Source: Phocoena phocoena
Lineage: Eukaryota; Chordata; Mammalia; Artiodactyla; Phocoenidae
Direction: 5' to 3'
Assembly (NCBI RefSeq): GCF_963924675.1
Contig: NC_089230.1
Location: 3,101,001-3,165,000, forward strand
DNA length: 64,000 nt
In this document: piece by piece, positions 44,980-57,039 of the stretch
Layout of the letters: each line of letters starts with the position of its first letter
Numbering within the stretch: position 1 is the first letter of the stretch
The notes under the pieces: generated by a model
Told to the model about the DNA's origin: nothing
The model's input: only the letters and a program-made list of their open reading frames with translations
The model's database searches: none
Made by a program: the position numbers and the translations under genes

Positions 44980-45230
44980 TTAATGAATTATTAATAGCTC
45001 TCATTTACCGATCATTCTGAGTGATCATTTTCTCACTCAATCTTTACAACAACCCTATGAAGTTGGTAATATTACTATCCCTCTTTTAGATGAGGAAACT
45101 GAGGCAGGAAGAGTTTAAGTAACTTGCCGGAAATCACACGGCTACTGAGTTTCAGATTTGGGTGCAAATCCCAGTCGGGGCTCCTAACCTTCCCACTCTA
45201 CTGCCTGCAGGCAGTCCTCAAGTTGATGGT
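44980..45230 (-). mobile_element. MIR, nearly full length
   Basis: The + strand reads the complement of MIR in order: ACAACAACCCTATGAAGTTGG, TTTTAGATGAGGAAACTGAGGC, AAGTAACTTGCCGGAAATCAC and GGGTGCAAATCCCAGTC. It is one of the best preserved MIR copies in the window. Confidence 0.85.
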
Positions 45231-46339
45231 GGATGATGTTTCTTGAAAAGATGCTATGAAGATGAAACTATTTAAGTTCTGTGTTTTTCATAGAACACAT
45301 GTTTTCATGGAAAAAAATGAGCTACTATTGCTTCAAAATTTGGAGGAAATTAGCTTTATTCCCTTATTTCATCAATGACAAAGGTTATTGAATTGTGCAC
45401 ATCGTTAGCTCATTCCCAGTAACTAATCACGTTTCACTTCATTCAAGACCTTTTAAAAAATGGAAGCTATGGGCTGAGGGTGGAATGGCTCGGAGCTCTA
45501 GGGAGAACCCGCAGGGAGGCACAGGCCAGAGAAGGGTCCTCAAGAAAGAGGATCAGAGCCTGGAAAGGATTGCTCTGTGGGCCATGTCTGCAGAAAGTGA
45601 CGAAGTGAATCCTGGAACCATACACCCAAACGTATCAGTGCTGTCAGTGGGAGTGGGACCACCAGTCCTGCAGATTCATCACGATGGAAAACTGCACCAG
45701 AGCCTCACATGAACTTTCCAAGAGCAAATGTATAAGAGGCAGGGCTGCTCTTTCCAGTTGGTTCCACCTTCCAATAGGAAATGGATTTGGTCACTTTTCC
45801 CTGATTATGCTTTATCCTTGGCCTGGTTGTAGGCAAGTAGCTGCCAGTACGTCTGTGTGCTCCCCGGATTAGTTTCCACTGCATGTGTTTTAATACAGTC
45901 TTCCTTTTTCCACATTGATTCAGGCCAACCCTGTCTGCAAAGACTCAGTCTAATAAAAGCTTGAGTCTGGGTGCTACAGACTGGAAATGTGCTAAAGATG
46001 CCATAATATATGGCTGAAAGAGCCTTTATTCTGAATGTGAAGGAGACACCTGGTAAATCCTCTTGAATAAAAAAACAGCTGGCGCCCATGTGCTCAGCTT
46101 CAGGTGTCTCCAGCTTAAAGGTGGGTTGTCATCGCTGTGAGGTTTACCAGTTGCCTCCACTGTGCAGACGTGGGATTGTTGAGAGCTGAGGATCCTATGA
46201 CCTCCTCACTCCCAGGGCCTCAGTCCCAGGGCCCAAGAACTGGAGGTGGTTGGTACTTGGAGTAATCAACATATTCAGTGGCAAAGGATGCTCCCACTGT
46301 TGGAGCTGATTCTGTCTGATTCTCCATGGAGGTCTTATG
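45231..46339. other. Unique sequence
   Basis: No gene or repeat I can name. Confidence 0.4.
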
Positions 46340-46520
46340 GCTCCTGTGAGGAGTAAAGAGGGTTTTGGAGCTAGGCAGACTTGGGCTACCATCCGGTCCT
46401 GAGTTATGTGAGCTTAAGCAAGTGACTTAACTTCAAAGAGGACCATTTTTCTCACCTAGTCTCCCTCTGAAGATTATTATGAGGACAAGATAATACATGT
46501 AATATTTCAAACATTATCTA
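46340..46520 (+). mobile_element. MIR fragment
   Basis: GGTTTTGGAGCTAGGCAGAC, AAGCAAGTGACTTAACTTC, CTCACCTAGTCTCCCTCTG and GATTATTATGAGGACAAGATAA follow the MIR order with many changes. Confidence 0.75.
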
Positions 46521-46639
46521 CACAAAGTATAGATAGAATTTATTTTACAGGAATGAAAATACCAGAAGAAAACAAATGATAAAATGTAAGCAATTCATCT
46601 GTTTCATTTCTTCTTTGTAAAAATTGAATATAGAAATTT

Positions 46640-47110
46640 ATTATATGTATTTACACAGATATTTTTCCCCCCACCCCTACACAGATATTTTTATACATGC
46701 AAAAATATGGGATCTCATAATGCTGTTTGTTGATTTATAGATGTAAATATATACACATATACATGTACAGGTATCCTTCACTATATGAAATCTCATTATC
46801 TGAACTCAAGAAGAGGATTTGGAGAGAAAGGGATATTTGTATACAGTACACACAGCTTTTAGGTTATACATGTTTTGTATGCCTTGGCTCAAGTGACAGT
46901 ACTTCCTAGAAATATCTCTAAGTAAACTGATATACTCTAATTAATTCTTCATACTGACTGCATAATATTCTGTAGATGTACTATATTCTATTCATTTTCC
47001 TATCAATGGTCATTTACTTTGCTTCCAGTTATCTGAGGCTGTATACAATGCTGCAATTAATATTCTTGTATATGCATCCAGTGTGCTGAAGATTTTACTT
47101 CTCCAAATAA
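46640..47110. mobile_element. Ancient L1 fragment
   Basis: CATACTGACTGCATAATATTC, TCAATGGTCATTTACTTTGC and TACAATGCTGCAATTAATATTC are diverged L1 3'-region passages. No tail or target duplication is visible. Confidence 0.5.
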
Positions 47111-48429
47111 AATTTCATTTCCAATCTCTAAACAGAATTTTCTCTCCCGTTTTATCCAATGTGCCCTTCCACACACATGCAGATCAGTTAACCTGTTATT
47201 GTTATACCCTGATTACTTCCAGACTTTATTTCTTGAGTACATGCTTTCAAGGGATTCAGAGACAAGTGTTTTGGAAAACATCAGGGCTCCCCACCCTGAA
47301 GAAAGCCCCAGGCAGGTTCCACGGGGAACTGAAATAGTAGCCCAGGGAGGAGGGCTCCAGCATCCGATGAGCACTAGGGCCCAGGGTGTCCTCACCTCAA
47401 ACTCTTCCAAGCTTAGTAACATTTTAGCCTAAAGTCATCTTTCTGGCACGGTTTCATTCAAAAATATATAGCATTTCAATAAAATAGGTAAATTATATAC
47501 AGAATAGCTATTTTAATGAAAATAGCAAGAGATATGAGTTGATGTCCTCTCTATTGGGGTTGAAGACTTAACCATATTTCTACAATTTATTCAGGGGTGC
47601 CCATAACTGCCAATAAATTCTCTACTATAGTTTTATGAAACCCTGTTAGCTTTTGATGGCCAGCTGTTCTGGTTATGTCATCAGGTTGTTCTGATTTTGA
47701 GCTGGTTTCACCTGGGTGTTTCACCGCGAGTTACCGACGTGTTCGTGGTTGTGCTTCGAGGGTGCCAAAGCTCTTGACTCAGTTTGCAAATCTTCTTGAC
47801 TTACTGGGGAGGTGAGAATGCAGTATATTTAGACTTTTGATATTTATAGACCAGTGTTTGACTTCTAAAGTCTTTATGGAGAGAGACTAAGAGGGAAAGA
47901 ATGACTTATGATCCATCTATGGCATAGGATCTGTGCATACGTCTGGATTTTTAAACCTTTATTATCTGACTTCATACAGCAGAAGCTGGTTTACAGGGTC
48001 CTGAATTTACCACTTGACAGGTAAGAATCTCTGAAATTGTCAAGACTATTGTTATTAGCACTTATGAAAAGGCCAGTTTGGCTTAGTGCAAGTAAATTAT
48101 TAGTTATATCCTGTTTAGACAACTTGGGTAATTTTATTTTTAAATTGTGAATTGCTGCTCTTGACGACAAGCTTTGTGTAACTGACAGCAGCTTATTCTC
48201 AGCTGGTTTTTACCTGTTTGTCAAAATGACTATTCACTATTCTTTCATTGAATAATTACTGTTGACTCTCCGTTCATTCAACAAATATTTATCGAATCCT
48301 ACTATGTGCCAAGCACCGTAGAACCTGTAACAACGTCTTAACATAATAAACTCTTCCAATAGATAAGTAAATAAAGTCCAAAAGATATTTCTTTCATAAG
48401 TTGTAAAGAATTGCTCAAAACCAAATGTA
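47111..48429. other. Unique sequence
   Basis: No gene seen. A short MIR/L2-type motif, TTCATTCAACAAATATTTATCG followed by CTACTATGTGCCAAGCACCG, at 48273-48321 is a decayed repeat end. Confidence 0.45.
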
Positions 48430-49640
48430 TTACCTTCTCTTCCCAATTCCTCCTCTTCACTCCCTGGCCCATCTGCTTTTTTTTTCTTCTTAAAATTATT
48501 ACCATCCTCCAAAATTTATCAGCTGAAAACCTCGAATCTTTCCTGATTTCTTTCTCTCACTACCTATATCCAAATAATTACCAGACCCTCTATTTTTCCG
48601 CCCTAGAAAGATCTCTCAAAAATATCCCCTATAGTAAGATTTTAAAATCTTCCTAAAAATTAAAAAAAATATACCCCTTCTCTTCAAGTTCCATGGTCCT
48701 TGCCTTTGTTTAGACCAGAATCATATCCTGCCTGGACTTTCTTGCCAACAATCTCCTCCCTTAGAAGTCCATCTCCTCTTGGGACTTCCCTGGTGGTCCA
48801 GTGATAAAGAATCTGCTTTCCAATGCAGGGGACACGGGTTTGATCCCTGGTCGGGGAACTAAGATCCTACATGCCGCAGAGCAACTAAGCCTGCGTGGCA
48901 CAACTACAGGGCCCACGTGTCCTGGAGCCCGCGTGTCACAACTAGAGAGAGAAAACCCGCACACCACAACTAGAGAGAAGCCCAAGTGCTGCAACGAAGA
49001 GACCGCATGCCGTAAGGAAAGATCCCTGTGCCACAACTAAGAACCGACACAGCCAAAAAACTAAGGAAAATAAGTAAATATTTAAAAAAAAAGAAGTTCA
49101 TCTCCTCTCTACTGTCAAAATAGTTCCAAATTCAAATTTGATCCTGTCTTTCTCCTGGTTAAAACCAACAGTGGCTGCCCATTGGCTGTAAGATAAAGTC
49201 AGATCTCCTCTGGGTGCACGCGATGGCCTTTGTCGCCTAGCCCCGCTTTTCCAGAAACCTTCTACATCCTTCACACGCACACACACCTTCAGTGCTTTGG
49301 TGTCTCTGGAACTCTGCCCACACTTCTTCTTCCTTAGGAACCACTTCCTCCCATCCTTCCCCTCTTCCCTGCTCTACCTATAATCTTCTCATTCTTCAAG
49401 GAAGCAACCCAAACGTGGCCTCACTGGCCAAGCCTTCCCTGCCCTCTCTTGCTGGTGGTGGGCTTCTCCTTTCTGGAGCGACCACCTTCACCTTCATATC
49501 TCTGGGGCCTTTTTCACATGTTGGTTTACATCTCTGCATCCACCACCAGATCGTGTACTTCTTCAGGGAAGGAGTGACATCTTATCCATGTTTGTAGCTT
49601 CATGGAAGCAGTGCCTGACACATAGGAATCTTTCTGGGCC
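48430..49640 (+). mobile_element. L2 fragment interrupted by a SINE
   Basis: Pyrimidine-rich L2 3' sequence. After the SINE it continues with TTGATCCTGTCTTTCTCCTGG, ACAGTGGCTGCCCATTGGC, TAAGATAAAGTCAGATC, CAAGCCTTCCCTGCCCTC and GAAGCAGTGCCTGACACATAGG. The left piece (48430-48762) is less certain. ORFs here derive from the decayed element. Confidence 0.7.
48780..49091 (+). mobile_element. CHR-type tRNA-derived SINE inserted in L2
   Basis: GGGACTTCCCTGGTGGTCCAG head, B box GGGTTTGATCC, a long CACAACTAGAGAG body and an AAATAAGTAAATATTTAAAA tail. Flanked by a 17-bp target duplication with one mismatch: AGAAGTCCATCTCCTCT (48763-48779) and AGAAGTTCATCTCCTCT (49092-49108). Confidence 0.95.
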
Positions 49641-49857
49641 CTGAATTTGCCACCTTCTTGCATGCTTTACGTTGGGGAAGTCACTTGGTAACATGTTTTC
49701 CCCTTTAATGTAATGGAAGTATACTGCCTGTTATATATCACATGGGGTTATGTGAAACGTGATAAATGCGATAATTTGTATAAAAGTTTTTATCCAAAAG
49801 TAAGATATTATTATTATTGCTGTTGTTGGCGTTTTGTCCTATTTACGGTTTTGTTAC

Positions 49858-50510
49858 TGAAAGTCGGGTCCAGCTGCTGGCCACTCGAAAACCAATACTT
49901 GAGAGGCAAGATTGGTGGAAAGGGAAGTTTGCTTTATTCCGGAGGCTGGCAACCGGGGCAGAGGGTGGACTCGTGTCCAAAGTCTGACTCCCCACTGACC
50001 ATCAGTGGGCAAGAGCTTTTAAAGGGAAATTTCAGGGGTGTGTAGGAGGGGGGGCGCTCCATGCAGAAGCAGGACAGTCAGCTCTGACGGTCGTCTTGAA
50101 ATTGTCATGCTCATCTTGATTGTCTTAAGTCCAGTTAGTCTTCAGTTCCAGGGTTGGGTTTTTTCCATTTCTTTGAGGCTGGTTCTCAGAATTGTGGCAG
50201 TTTTTGTCGTGGCTACCGTCTGCTCATCATGTAGTTAACTTCTTCCACCTGGTGGGGGTTTCAGTATCTATAAGACAGCTCACAGGATGGGGCTCAGAAT
50301 ATTATCTATAGCCCTCGAGGAGGAGCTCAAGGCCCTTGACTTTGCTTAATGACTCAACTATTATTATTTTGTGTTCTTTGACTGCTTTACTTTGCTTCTG
50401 CATTTTCTCACTTCTCTGATTAAACTTATTCTTTGACTAGAGTTTTTCTACAGACAAAAGGCGGGCGGAGGACATGGGGGGAGAAGTACCATAAGGTTCT
50501 GCTCCTTTCA
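49858..50510 (-). mobile_element. Solo LTR of an endogenous retrovirus
   Basis: The block begins TGAAAG and ends CTTTCA, a 6-bp perfect terminal inverted repeat with the TG..CA ends required of an LTR; its length of 653 bp is typical. On the minus strand a polyadenylation signal AATAAA is present (complement at 49933-49938), which gives the orientation. No internal retroviral genes flank it, so it is a solo LTR left by recombination. The 4-6 bp target duplication expected is not evident (GTTAC versus ATATT). Confidence 0.75.
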
Positions 50511-50518
50511 ATATTTTT

Positions 50519-50730
50519 TCATGATTTTCTTTAAAAATTTTTCTATTTTATTTTTTATTGAAGTATAGTTTATTTACAATGTGTTAATTTCTGCTGTACA
50601 GCAGTGATTCAGTTATATATATATTCTTTTTTCATATTTTTTTCCATGATGGTTTATTGGATAAACCAGGATACTGAATATAGTTCCCTGTGCTGTACAG
50701 TAGGACCTTGTTTATCCATCATGATTTTCT
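50519..50730 (-). mobile_element. Severely 5'-truncated L1 3' end
   Basis: 188 bp of cetartiodactyl L1 3' UTR on the minus strand (the + strand shows TTTACAATGTGTTAATTTCTGC, AGCAGTGATTCAGTTATATA and GTTCCCTGTGCTGTACAGTAGG). Flanked by a perfect 12-bp target duplication, TCATGATTTTCT (50519-50530 and 50719-50730). It landed just beside the right end of the LTR. Confidence 0.95.
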
Positions 50731-51099
50731 AATAGCAAACTCAAGGCATGCGCCCACCTCCCTGCTTACAGGAGGGCTGCTACATTGAGGGCGTGTCAAG
50801 GTCACTCCTATCGGAATGCTTCTGATGGCACCTCACAGGAATGTCCTCACAGGAATGTTCCACAAAAAATGTAGAACTTATCCCGCATACCAGGGCAAGT
50901 GCAATAGTATTCCCTGGATCAATACCAACTCTGCCCTTCCCAGAAACAAGCAAACGTGAGGTGGGAGGAGGCATTTGCCCCATCCTTCATCCTTCCTGGT
51001 TTCCACGCACTTTCCAGCCACCACGCAATGTAATATACAGATAAGGAAGCTTTACAAACGTCTCATTTTCTTTCATTTTGCTCCCTACGCCAATCACTT
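50731..51099. other. Unique sequence
   Basis: No gene or repeat recognised. Confidence 0.45.
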
Positions 51100-51330
51100 T
51101 ACTAATAGTCAGTTATTGGACGCCTACAAACAGCAAGGCTGTGGCTGGAATTAATGTCTTGGTGAGCAACTACTGTGTGAATGCACTTAATGCACAGGGT
51201 TTAAGGCCGTCCTCCCAACAGCCCTAAGGAGGGAGGGATTATTTCCCCGGTAAGAAATCAGGAGCTCAAAGAGGCAGTCCCTTGCGGAAGGACACAGCTC
51301 TCATGGGAGCGTTTGGCAGCACGTAGAGCT
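51100..51330 (-). mobile_element. Probable MIR fragment
   Basis: CCTCCCAACAGCCCTAAGGAGG, GGGATTATTTCCCCGGTAAG and AGAAATCAGGAGCTCAAAGAGG resemble the complement of MIR, strongly diverged. Confidence 0.5.
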
Positions 51331-51487
51331 CTGTGGCTTCCCGTGCCCTCTCCCCACTGTTAATTCCTCTTCTGTCATCGCAGCAGACAGGAGGGAAGCT
51401 TCTCAGTCACAAGGTCCAAAACTCTCACTTTTCCAACCCCCAATACCGCTTTTGGGCGTTCGGTGTTCAGCGTCTGAGTAATTGCTT

Positions 51488-51575
51488 ATCCCTCTTTTTT
51501 TTAAAAAAAACAAAATTCAAGTGTAGTTGATTTACAATGTCACATTAGTTTCAGGTGTACAGCACAGTGATTCAG

Positions 51576-51606
<31 letters not shown>

Positions 51607-51790
51607 CATATTTTTTTCAGATTATTTTCCCTTATAGGTTATTACAAAACATTGGCTCTAGTTCTCTGTGCTGTATAGTAAGTAGGTCATTGTTGGTTAG
51701 AAAACAAAGTTATGGTTCCCAAAGGAGAAAGGGGGGTGGGATAAACTAGGATGTTGGGATTAACATATACACACATACGCATTCCTCTTT
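51488..51790 (-). mobile_element. Second L1 3' end with 5' inversion
   Basis: From 51498 to about 51690 the minus strand carries the L1 3' UTR (the + strand shows GTTGATTTACAATGTCACATTAG, CAGTGATTCAGTTATATG and TTCTCTGTGCTGTATAG) and contains a (TA)n run. From about 51700 to 51775 the orientation flips to + (AAAGTTATGGTTCCCAAAGG, GGATAAACTAGGATGTTGGG). This is the twin-priming pattern. A weak target duplication, ATCCCTCTTT and ATTCCTCTTT, flanks it (51488-51497, 51781-51790). Confidence 0.85.
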
Positions 51791-52419
51791 GAGGTCACAG
51801 CCTCTACCATAGTCCCTAACACTTAGAAGAAGGTGCTCGACAAATGTCTGTTACTGCGAATGTAGGGGAGCCAGCGACACCGGGACCTCGAGGCCAACCC
51901 TGGGTGCCGGCACCACTAGCTTTCAAAGATGAAGACAGCTCGCCTCCTTTCCCTGCAGAGTGAGTGCCCAGCAAGAGATTTCCCCCTTGGCTCCGTCATT
52001 GTCACTCTTAAGACACTTCTCTCCTTTAGCTCTAGCAAGGCTTAAGGGCCCCTCTAGGTCAAGAGTGAGGGGTTGAGCAGTCCACGGCCCTGTGCTCTGC
52101 AGTTAGATGGAGGGTGTCCAAGCACTTGCTGGCCTGACTGCTCGCTAATTCTGCAGAGGCTTCCAGAAGGTTCTGTGGCAACCACATACAAGCCCACTCT
52201 TCTCTTGGGCTCTGTGTGGTTCCTCAAACCCTCTTTTAGTCTCATCCTTCAATAAATCTGCTCATAGGGTAAATAAAAATGATTCTCCTGGAGAGAACTT
52301 TGAGATCTCATTTCTGACCCAGATGAAGACCCTTGAACACGTGTCTGTGAGATACCCACAAATGTCCAGTGCTTTTCCCCTTTTCTACCTAAGTCTGAGC
52401 CTTAATACACTTACTTTCG
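51791..52419. other. Unique sequence
   Basis: No gene seen; two overlapping short ORFs on opposite strands near 52.1 kb are shadows of each other. Confidence 0.4.
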
Positions 52420-52555
52420 ATATATAATGTATACAATATATATAATTATGTATTAATATTATATATAAATATTAACTATATAGTGTACCTTTTAAATATT
52501 ACATATAATTTGTATATATATTTATTACTTAAAATACAATTAATTTATATTGTTC
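52420..52555. repeat. AT-rich low-complexity tract
   Basis: About 135 bp of almost pure A/T with TATATAAT and ATTATATATAAATATTA blocks. Confidence 0.85.
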
Positions 52556-52689
52556 TCCTTAATAATATGAATGAAAGAAAAGTGAGAAAATACAGACATA
52601 ACTAAGAGAAGATGCAAGGCCTCTTGAATTCCACCCACAGACCAACACATAGAATAACTGTGTACGTTCTTCAAACTTTCTGCATATAG

Positions 52690-52965
52690 TCATTTACACA
52701 TCTATATTTTTTCCAAAAATAATGTTTTATTGTGGTTACTATTTATAAACTGCCTTTAAAAAACTTACTGTATTATAATTATCTTTCCATATCACTAACA
52801 TACTTTTATGTTATCATTTTAATATATACATGTGAATAATTTAACCAATCTTCTGTTGGCTTTTAGGCCATTTGTAACAATAATTGTTATAGCCCAATCT
52901 TTAACTGCATCCTTAATTACTTTCTTTGGCTGAATTACTGGTAGTTTAAGAGCTGGCCTAAACTT
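52690..52965. mobile_element. Probable ancient L1 fragment
   Basis: ATAATGTTTTATTGTGG, TTACTGTATTATAATTATC and AATTTAACCAATCTTCTGTTGGC resemble old L1 3' passages. No boundaries are visible. Confidence 0.4.
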
Positions 52966-53884
52966 TTTGAAGGATCTTAGTATCCTTCCAATAAGTTTGT
53001 TCTATAGCTATAGTAGCTGGAGGGAAATCCAGCAGCCCCTCTCCCTCCCTGAGCAGGCCCTGGTATGCAACTGCAAAATCTGTAGAAGTGCAACCTATTT
53101 CTATTAGAAAATTAGATCCTTTTTGATGTGAAGTAGAATATCCTTATTGGAAAAACAATGATTTGCGGTAGCTGTGAGGTTTAAAGAGTTTGCAGTGACC
53201 TGTGAAGTCATCTGAGGATAAGGACAGCCGAGTCTGCCTGAGGGTCCTGGATGTTTGGCGCTAGGTGGGCTGACGTGTAACGTCTGATCCTCCTCGGGTG
53301 GGACGCTGTGCTCTAATGATCCAGGGCTGGAAGCCTGGCTTGTTTTGTCTCTCCTGTTGTCCAGTGCAGGGACCTGCAGGGAGAGTGTGAACACAGGTAT
53401 GTCCAATCTCACAATCAGGATTGCTCAGTTGACTGCAAACTGGGATTTTTAAACGTCAACTGAATGTTTTTGACTTTTCCATTTAAACTGGAACATTTGC
53501 ATTGGAGAAGAATTTAGACATTGATACAAACACTATGAAAGAAATCAAAATAGCAGTGCTTTCTCAATACTAAAGGACACAAGCGCATTTAATTCTAGGT
53601 GAATGTGGTTAAAGGGTGTCTTTTGCTAGATTAGAAGGGATGGATTTAGTGCCAAGCAAGAGCTACATGACTTCTAAGCATAACTGGCTCTGTCAAAACC
53701 TCTGGTCTTGCATTGGCCTCGAGCCTCACCTGCATGTGATACCAAGGACCACACGTCAGCAAGCATCACTGATCCTTCACTCACCTCACTCTGCCAGGGG
53801 GCGCTTCAGGTGGAAACCTCGGGCAGAATGCATCTGTGAAACTAATGTCCCGGGATCGTCTCTGCACACTGGCCAAGAAATCAG
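52966..53884. other. Unique sequence with a microexon-like segment
   Basis: At 53365-53396 a 32-nt segment is framed by a strong acceptor (TTTTGTCTCTCCTGTTGTCCAG) and a strong donor (ACACAG|GTATGT). Frame 0 reads CRDLQGECEH. No other gene evidence was found. Confidence 0.35.
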
Positions 53885-54760
53885 ATTTTAAAACCTTTTA
53901 TTTCGAGATAAATGTGGATTTTCATGCATTTGTAAAAATACAGAGAGGTCCCCTATACCCCTTATCCAGTCTTTCCAGTGGTAGCAATTTGCATAACTGT
54001 GGAACAGTATCACAGCAGAAATCAACATTATATAAGCAAACCATCTTACTCAGCTTTCACAGCTTTTGCTTTCACTTGTTTGCGTATTTAGTTCCATGCG
54101 ACTTTAACCTATGAGCAGAATTGTTTGACCACCATCATAACCAGTGTGCACAGCAGCTCCGTCTCAAGGATCTCCCCCTTTAAGAGAGACAGCTCCCTCC
54201 CTTTCTCGCTCTGACAACCGCTAATCTGTTCTCTATCTCAATAGTTTCGTCATTTCGAGAGCGTTATGTAAATGGAATCTTATCCTGCACAGTCTTCTGA
54301 AACTAGCTCTTTTCGCTCAGCACAGTATCTGGAGACTCATCCACGTGTGTCTGTTGCTGCGTAGTGTCCGTGGCAGGGAGGGACCACAGTTTGTCTCACC
54401 CACTGGAGGACATCTGAGTTCTTTGCAGTATTTTTATTGGACATCTGAGCACAGGTTTTTGTACGAACGTAAGTCTTTGTTTTGTTGGGATAAATATTCA
54501 GGAGCAACATTGCTGGGTCATATGATAAATGAATGTTTAGCTTTGAAAGAAACCGCCGAACTATTTTCTAGAGTGGCTGTACCGTTTTGCATTCCCACCA
54601 GCAATGTAACAATGATCTAGTTTCTCTGCATCCATGCCAGCATTTGGTGTTATCACTAGTTTCTAAGATCTTACCCGTCTGATAGGTGTGTAATGATAGC
54701 TCGTGGTGGTTGTCATTCGTATTTCCCTCATCCTTAATGATGTTGACGATCTTTTCGTGG
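53885..54760 (-). mobile_element. Old L1 3' region
   Basis: The + strand carries the complement of an old L1: TTCGAGATAAATGTGGATTTTC, TAATCTGTTCTCTATCTCAATAG, TTGCTGGGTCATATGATAAATG, CATTCCCACCAGCAATGTAAC and CTCTGCATCCATGCCAGCATTTGG. Nearly 900 bp are preserved with moderate divergence. ORFs on the + strand here are by-products. Confidence 0.8.
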
Positions 54761-56419
54761 GATTATAAACCCCATTATCAGCACACATTGCACTTTTGTG
54801 CAATGCTTCTTTCCCAGCAATATAAAAAGAAGCAACTAGTTTGTGGCGTCATAATTAGGGTAGAAGCAGTTTTTGCTCGTGTAATTCATGTCTGCTACCA
54901 CCTCCCCAAGCCTTGAGGTAACATCCTGTTTTTTTTTTTTTTCTCCTTTTTGGGGAGATTTTCCCTGTTTCAGTGGGTTAGGGTATTTTTACACTTTGCT
55001 CCCGGTGAATTGTCTGCTTTACTTGTGTAGACATGAGGGCTTGTGCATAAAGTCTGGTCCCAGAGTTTGGACGACAGGCCTCCGGGATGCTGGTTTCCCG
55101 CCTGGGGCTGTGAGGCGTGACTCGTGAGGGAGGGAGGCTGGTTCTGATGTCCTCCAGGCGAAGGCCTCCACCCACTCTTGGCACAGAACCAGTGACTCAA
55201 CCTTTTGCTACCCATTCACAAGACTGGACCCCATGCTTCCAAGGTGGAGAACACTTCTGTGGGCCGATCTACCTACCCCTTGGCATGGCACACTTACCTT
55301 CCTGACTCTGAATCCATGCGGGGCTCACGGGAGGGGTCAGAGTCGGTTCAGCTTAACCCTCACATTCTCATAAACTCTCCCGTGCTTTTTCACAAGGCCA
55401 CCCGAGGGGGTTTGGCTATTCTTGAAAATTGGTGTCATTGCTTGATCAGTTGGAGAGCACGTATATTGTCCTAGTTTAAAAAAAAGAGAGCAAAATGGGT
55501 CACTCCCAATCTGCATATCTAACTATGAAATATCGAAGGCACCCTTCCTTTACTGTTTTACTTTTTAATTTTAAGACACGCAAACTCAGCTGAGCAGCCC
55601 TGGCGGGACTCGTGTACTCTGCCCCTCACCTGTGTTTGCACCACGTGCTTTAAGAGGGGCTGGTGACAAGGGAAGGTCTGACCACTCATCAGCCGTCAGG
55701 AGGCTTGATCACATTGTTCCTGCTGCTTTGGAATCAGGATGGAGCTTTCCTAACAGTAGAAAGTCTGTTTCTGCGATAACACTGATTTCATCTTCCATGT
55801 GTATGTGTTTTTCTGGTTGGCAATCAGGCTTTTGCCCTCACAAGAGTAGGATTAGAACATAGCATTTGCTTTCACTGTTACAAAGGTGATGTCATAGAAA
55901 ATTGAGAAATGATAGTTTCATTATCTGTATCTTCGTGGGTTTATATATTCCAAGGGCAGAAAGTAAATATCAGATATTTTTCTGTGTAGATGATGTGACT
56001 CTCACCTCAGACAAATTGAGGGCATAAACACTCCAAGGTTTAATTCTTCTTTCTATACATGTAAATATACAAATGGAAAATAATATAGTTGTTCCAACTT
56101 CATGGCATCAAACGCTTAGCACAATTAAGCAAAATTCTCCACTATTTTGAAAGAAATTCTTTTAACAACAACTTTTCTCACCCTGGCTCCCTCTTTCTAG
56201 TTGCCCCAACTCCAACAGCCCAGTTCCCAGAACCACTGTTGCTTGTGCTGACGCCACACTGCTACTCACCAGCTCAGATCCCCGTGTCCATCACTGTGTC
56301 ACGCCCTCACTCGCACCCTTGACCTCCCTGCCCCCCTCCTGCCTCACTTTAGCAGGACCTTGAGCGTGTTGAAGTCCATCTCTCTGTCTCCACCCGAACA
56401 GCTGAAGGTGGCTGGAGAA
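54761..56419. other. Unique sequence
   Basis: No gene or young repeat recognised. There is a poly-T run at about 54929-54942. Confidence 0.4.
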
Positions 56420-56600
56420 AACACACACACACGCACCACACAACTACACACACCACACACACACCCAACACACAATCACACACACACAACAGACACAAAA
56501 GCACACTACACACACAACACACACCTGCACTCTACACACACCCAACACACAATCACACCACACACATAACACACACACAACATACAATCGCACAGCACAT
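56420..56600 (+). repeat. CA-rich imperfect simple repeat
   Basis: CACACA interspersed with ACCACACA, CCCAACACACAATCAC and similar units. It is shorter and less regular than the array at 9.25 kb. Confidence 0.85.
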
Positions 56601-57039
56601 CATGCACACAACTCCTGGGGCAGAGGAGGAACCAGCAAGGAGCCTGAGGAGACCACTGAGTTTGCAGAAAACCCAGCAGAGTGTGGTGTCCTGGGACCAA
56701 GTGAAGAAAGCGTCCTGCGATGGGAAGGAGGACCGAGGGCTGGTCAGCTGTCACATGCGCTGGTGGACCAGGGAGTCTGAGGACTGGGAATTAACCACCA
56801 GGTCCAGCAACACAGGGTCGGTGCTGCCTCTGACAGAGCGGGTCCATGAAAAGGTGGGCTGAGCATCTGATGGGAGCGGAGCCCGAGAGGGAAGCGATGG
56901 GGAGAGACTCAGGGACAGACAAGTCATCAAAGGAGTTTGCGCAAGAAGAGAATAGACGGTCCGGGGGCATGGGGATCTTACCCAGACTCATGGCATTCAG
57001 TTATATCTGCTACCAACAATGGCCAGAATCGTGTCTCTA
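56601..57039. other. Unique sequence
   Basis: No feature recognised. Confidence 0.45.
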
